NCBI GenBank assembly: GCA_937904535.1
Contig: CALELC010000675.1
Span: 1-7,873, forward strand
Source: an uncultured Planctomycetaceae bacterium
GTDB taxonomy: Bacteria > Planctomycetota > Planctomycetia > Pirellulales > Pirellulaceae
Direction: 5' to 3'
DNA: 7,873 bases
Numbering within the stretch: position 1 is the stretch's first letter; every line of letters starts with the position of its first letter. Under the pieces are notes generated by a model that saw nothing but the letters and a program-made list of their open reading frames with translations, did not search any database and was not told the DNA's origin. Both the position numbers and the translations under genes were made by a program. Shown here piece after piece: positions 4,950 to 7,873 of this stretch.

Positions 4950-7873
4950 ATGTCAGCTCATGCCCGTCAGCTCGTCAGTGGTTGGTTGTTATTGGTTTTT
5001 GTTGCAGCCGCTAGCGCCGATGATTTTCCGGTGCCGTACAACAGCGAAACCGATGCGTCGGCGACGCTGATGTCGGCGGCCGCAGCGGCGGCCTCTTTTC
5101 AGGTCCCCGCGGGGTTCGAGGTCTCGGTATTTGCCAGTGAGCCGGAGGTGCAAAACCCAATCGCGATGACATGGGACGCACGGGGTCGACTGTGGATTGC
5201 AGAGAACTACACCTATGCCGAGCGCTCGCAGCGGTTTGATCTCTCGCTCCGCGACCGGGTGCTGATCTTCGCCGACCACGACGGCGATGGAGTGGCTGAT
5301 CAGCGCACCGTATTCACCGACGCTGTGCAGATGCTGACCAGCGTCGAAGTCGGGCATGGCGTCCTCTGGCTGGTGTGCCCGCCACAGTTGCTATTCATTC
5401 CCGATGCTGACGGCGATGACCTTCCCGATGGGCCTGCGCAAGTGGTGCTCGATGGGTTCGATGTCGCGCGCGACAACTACCACAACTTTGCCAATGGTCT
5501 GCGATTTGGTCCCGACGGTTGGCTGTATGGACGCTGCGGCGGCTCCTGCCCAGGGCGAATCGGCCGCCCAGGCACGCCCGATCACGAGCGATTTGCATTG
5601 GAAGGCGGCATCTGGCGGTTCCATCCGGGTCACGGCGACTGCGAAGTGCTCAGTGCCGGCACGACCAACCCCTGGGGCCACGACTGGAACGAAGTTGGTG
5701 AACTGTTCTTCGTCAACACCGTCAATGGCCATCTGTGGCACCAGATCGCCGGCGCGCATTACATGCGTCCCTTTACGCTTGACCCCAATCCACGGGTCTA
5801 TCAGATGCTCGACATGCACGCCGACCACTGGCATTTCGACACCGGTAAGAGCTGGCAAGAGTCGCGAGACGGCGCCGCCAACTCGCTCGGCGGCGGCCAC
5901 GCCCACTGCGGCACGATGATTTATCAGGGCGATCAGTGGCCGCAGGAATATCGCGGCCGCCTGATGACGTTCAATATCCATGGTCGCCGGGTCAACCAGG
6001 AACAGCTCCAGCGGAGCGGCAGCGGTTATGTCGCTCGCCACGGCGATGACCTGTTGCTCAGCGGCGATCCGTTTTTCCGCGGAATGGAGCTGAGCACTGG
6101 CCCGGACGGCGCGGTGTATGTCATTGACTGGAGCGACACCGGCGAGTGCCATGAGGCCACCGGGGTGCATCGCACCAGCGGGCGAATCTTTAAAGTCAGC
6201 TACCGCGGACCGTCGCAAACCGGTACACCCAACGAATCCGAAACGGGGACACCCGCGAAGCTTGACTTACGGCAAGCGTCCGACGAGCAACTCGTGGCGT
6301 TGCACGAGCACGCCAACGCCTGGCATATCCGTCAAGCGCGGCTGCAGCTGCAGAACCGTGCCACCACGGGACAGCCGATGGAGGCCGTGGTGGAGGCGCT
6401 GCGGTCGATCGTGCAGACCAGCGACGGTGTGCCGGCGGTGGACGCGATGCTGACACTGCACGCAATCGGCAAGCTTTCGCCGACCTTTGCGTTGCAGCAG
6501 CTGCAACATCCGCAGGAAAGCGTCCGTGTTTGGGCGATCCGCAGCCTGAGCGATCGTTGGCCGCTGGACGACTGCTACGGCCCCGTGCGGACGGTGCCGG
6601 AGGTCGACGCCGAAGTCAAACAGCGTCTGGTCGAGCAAGCGCGCAACGATGCTTCCGGCTTGGTGCGATTGACACTCGCCTCGACACTCCAACGGTTGCC
6701 GCTGGCCGATCGAGCCGAACTGGCGATTGCACTCGCCGCGCATCACGAGGACGCCGACGATCACAACTTGCCGCTGATGCTGTGGTACGGGCTGATGCCG
6801 CTGGGCGACGCCGAACCGCTGGCGTTGGCAGAAGTCGGCATGCGATGCCAGTGGCCGCTGACGCGACAGCTGATCGTGCGGCGGCTCAGCGAGCGGATCG
6901 CGGAGGATGCCGGTCCGCTGCAGTCGCTGATCCAACAGGTGGCCGAGAGTGGCGATCCGCAGGCAGTGCGATCGGTGGTGCTAGGGGTCGCCCAAGGATT
7001 GCGAGGCTGGAGGCAGGCCCCGCAGCCTCAGGGCTGGGAGAAGCTGGCCGCGATCGCCAGTGATCCCGCAGATGAGGAACTAAACGCTGCGGTGCGTGAG
7101 TTGTCCGTTGTGTTCGGTGACGGACTTCAGCTCGAACAGGTGCGGCAACTGGTACTCGATGAGCAGGAAGAGATCGGTGTCCGGCGATCCGCATTACTGG
7201 CACTCGTGAACCAGCGCCCTGGCGACCTCAAGCAGCTCTGCAGCCGCTTGGTCGGCGATCCGCGCATCAATCTGATCGCCGCCCAGGGACTGGCACTGGA
7301 CGACGATCCAGCGTCAGCCCAGTTGCTGGTCGCTTCCTACCGGCGGTTTCGCAGTCCCAACCGCCCGGCGGTCATCGCCATCTTGACGTCGCGACCAGCA
7401 TTCGCGGAGGTGCTGCTATCGGCCATCGAATCAGGAAAGATTCCGAGGCAAGAAGTGTCGGCGTACGATGCGCGGGCAATCCGCGCCCACGGCGATGAAC
7501 GACTGACGGCCAGGCTGGGGCAGGTGTGGGGCGAGGTGCGGCAAACACCGGCAGATCGCCAGGCGAGCATGGCAGCGCTCAAACAGATGCTGACCAGCGA
7601 CCGTGATGCGGCGTCGATCGACTTATCAGCCGGCCGAGCGACCTATCAGGAATTGTGCGGCAAGTGCCACAAGCTTTACGGCCAAGGCGAGACAATCGGT
7701 CCCGATTTGACCGGTTCGAACCGCAACAACCTCGACTACTTGATTGAGAACGTGATCGATCCCAGTGCGGTCGTCAGCAAGGACTACCGGGTCAGTTTGT
7801 TGATGATGGCCGATGCCCGCGTGCTCAACGGCGTGATCGTTTCGCAGAACGAGCGAACGGTGCAGTTACAAAC
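4950..7873 (+). CDS. PVC-type membrane-bound dehydrogenase with helical repeats and c-type haem domain, 3' end outside window
   Basis: 974 codons are open to the window end. Residues 1-23 are a signal peptide (ASA-DD cleavage), so the protein acts outside the cytoplasm. Residues about 50-420 form a beta-propeller of the glucose/sorbosone-dehydrogenase-like 'putative membrane-bound dehydrogenase' family (TIGR02604 type). Markers are FQVPAGFEV, NPIAMTWDARGRLWIAE, NGLRFGPDGWLYG after H178, TNPWGHDWNE, GGGHAHCG (317-321) and VYVIDWSDTGECH (from 389). Two acidic loops, DHDGDGVAD (109-117) and DADGDDLPD (152-160), look calcium-binding. Residues about 438-870 are alpha-helical, HEAT-like repeats. 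The haem domain (TIGR02603 type) starts near 892, with CGKCH at 903-907 followed by IGPDLTGSNRNNLDYLIENV and VIDPSA. The window ends inside it. A substrate cannot be named; the likely role is oxidation of a sugar or alcohol with electron transfer to the attached cytochrome. No Shine-Dalgarno is evident; the start rests on the signal peptide. Confidence 0.92.
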   Translation, partial: MSAHARQLVSGWLLLVFVAAASADDFPVPYNSETDASATLMSAAAAAASFQVPAGFEVSVFASEPEVQNPIAMTWDARGRLWIAENYTYAERSQRFDLSLRDRVLIFADHDGDGVADQRTVFTDAVQMLTSVEVGHGVLWLVCPPQLLFIPDADGDDLPDGPAQVVLDGFDVARDNYHNFANGLRFGPDGWLYGRCGGSCPGRIGRPGTPDHERFALEGGIWRFHPGHGDCEVLSAGTTNPWGHDWNEVGELFFVNTVNGHLWHQIAGAHYMRPFTLDPNPRVYQMLDMHADHWHFDTGKSWQESRDGAANSLGGGHAHCGTMIYQGDQWPQEYRGRLMTFNIHGRRVNQEQLQRSGSGYVARHGDDLLLSGDPFFRGMELSTGPDGAVYVIDWSDTGECHEATGVHRTSGRIFKVSYRGPSQTGTPNESETGTPAKLDLRQASDEQLVALHEHANAWHIRQARLQLQNRATTGQPMEAVVEALRSIVQTSDGVPAVDAMLTLHAIGKLSPTFALQQLQHPQESVRVWAIRSLSDRWPLDDCYGPVRTVPEVDAEVKQRLVEQARNDASGLVRLTLASTLQRLPLADRAELAIALAAHHEDADDHNLPLMLWYGLMPLGDAEPLALAEVGMRCQWPLTRQLIVRRLSERIAEDAGPLQSLIQQVAESGDPQAVRSVVLGVAQGLRGWRQAPQPQGWEKLAAIASDPADEELNAAVRELSVVFGDGLQLEQVRQLVLDEQEEIGVRRSALLALVNQRPGDLKQLCSRLVGDPRINLIAAQGLALDDDPASAQLLVASYRRFRSPNRPAVIAILTSRPAFAEVLLSAIESGKIPRQEVSAYDARAIRAHGDERLTARLGQVWGEVRQTPADRQASMAALKQMLTSDRDAASIDLSAGRATYQELCGKCHKLYGQGETIGPDLTGSNRNNLDYLIENVIDPSAVVSKDYRVSLLMMADARVLNGVIVSQNERTVQLQ

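Noticed and set aside
5391..6218. 275-codon minus-strand open frame
   Set aside because: It is antisense to the dehydrogenase propeller. The opposite strand carries all recognisable motifs.
6267..6935. 222-codon minus-strand open frame
   Set aside because: It is antisense to the HEAT-like section. Its Gln/Arg/His-rich product is typical of a mirror of Leu/Ala/Arg-rich helices.
1..7873. Defence system, toxin-antitoxin pair, phage or transposon
   Set aside because: No transposase, integrase, nuclease, reverse transcriptase or paired small genes were seen. All four genes belong to envelope or metabolic families.

Overview
The window looks like chromosomal DNA of a planctomycete, most likely Pirellulaceae (Rhodopirellula/Blastopirellula type). 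The main reason is the plus-strand gene. It joins a membrane-bound-dehydrogenase beta-propeller, a helical-repeat section and a Pirellula/Verrucomicrobium-type haem-binding domain, an architecture characteristic of Planctomycetota and Verrucomicrobiota. A secreted R/G-rich protein with an LTxxQ-like core and a levanase with the N-terminal modules seen in planctomycetes fit the same lineage. No RNA gene, CRISPR array, insertion sequence or phage gene was seen.

Layout. Three genes lie on the minus strand and one on the plus strand. (1) 1-1298, minus, cut by the window edge: the N-terminal part of a BamA/Omp85 outer-membrane assembly factor, with a signal peptide, four complete POTRA-like units and the start of a fifth. 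Its beta-barrel lies beyond base 1. (2) 1299-1656: non-coding bamA leader with inverted repeats, plus a hairpin pair just past the levanase stop. (3) 1657-3765, minus: secreted GH32 fructan hydrolase with all three catalytic motifs intact. (4) 3766-4054: non-coding, with a 12-bp direct repeat upstream of the levanase. (5) 4055-4630, minus: small secreted Arg/Gly/Glu-rich protein with a short helical core. (6) 4631-4949: divergent intergenic region. (7) 4950-7873, plus, cut by the window edge: the large extracytoplasmic dehydrogenase/cytochrome protein.

All four products carry export signals, so the window is entirely about the cell envelope: outer-membrane protein assembly, fructan breakdown outside the cytoplasm, a small basic envelope protein and an extracytoplasmic redox enzyme. 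Gaps of about 290-360 bp separate the genes, so they look like single transcription units rather than an operon. No regulator, transporter or fructokinase accompanies the levanase in view. I found no convincing unknown system. The least explained items are the R/G-rich secreted protein and a few small shared or repeated non-coding motifs.
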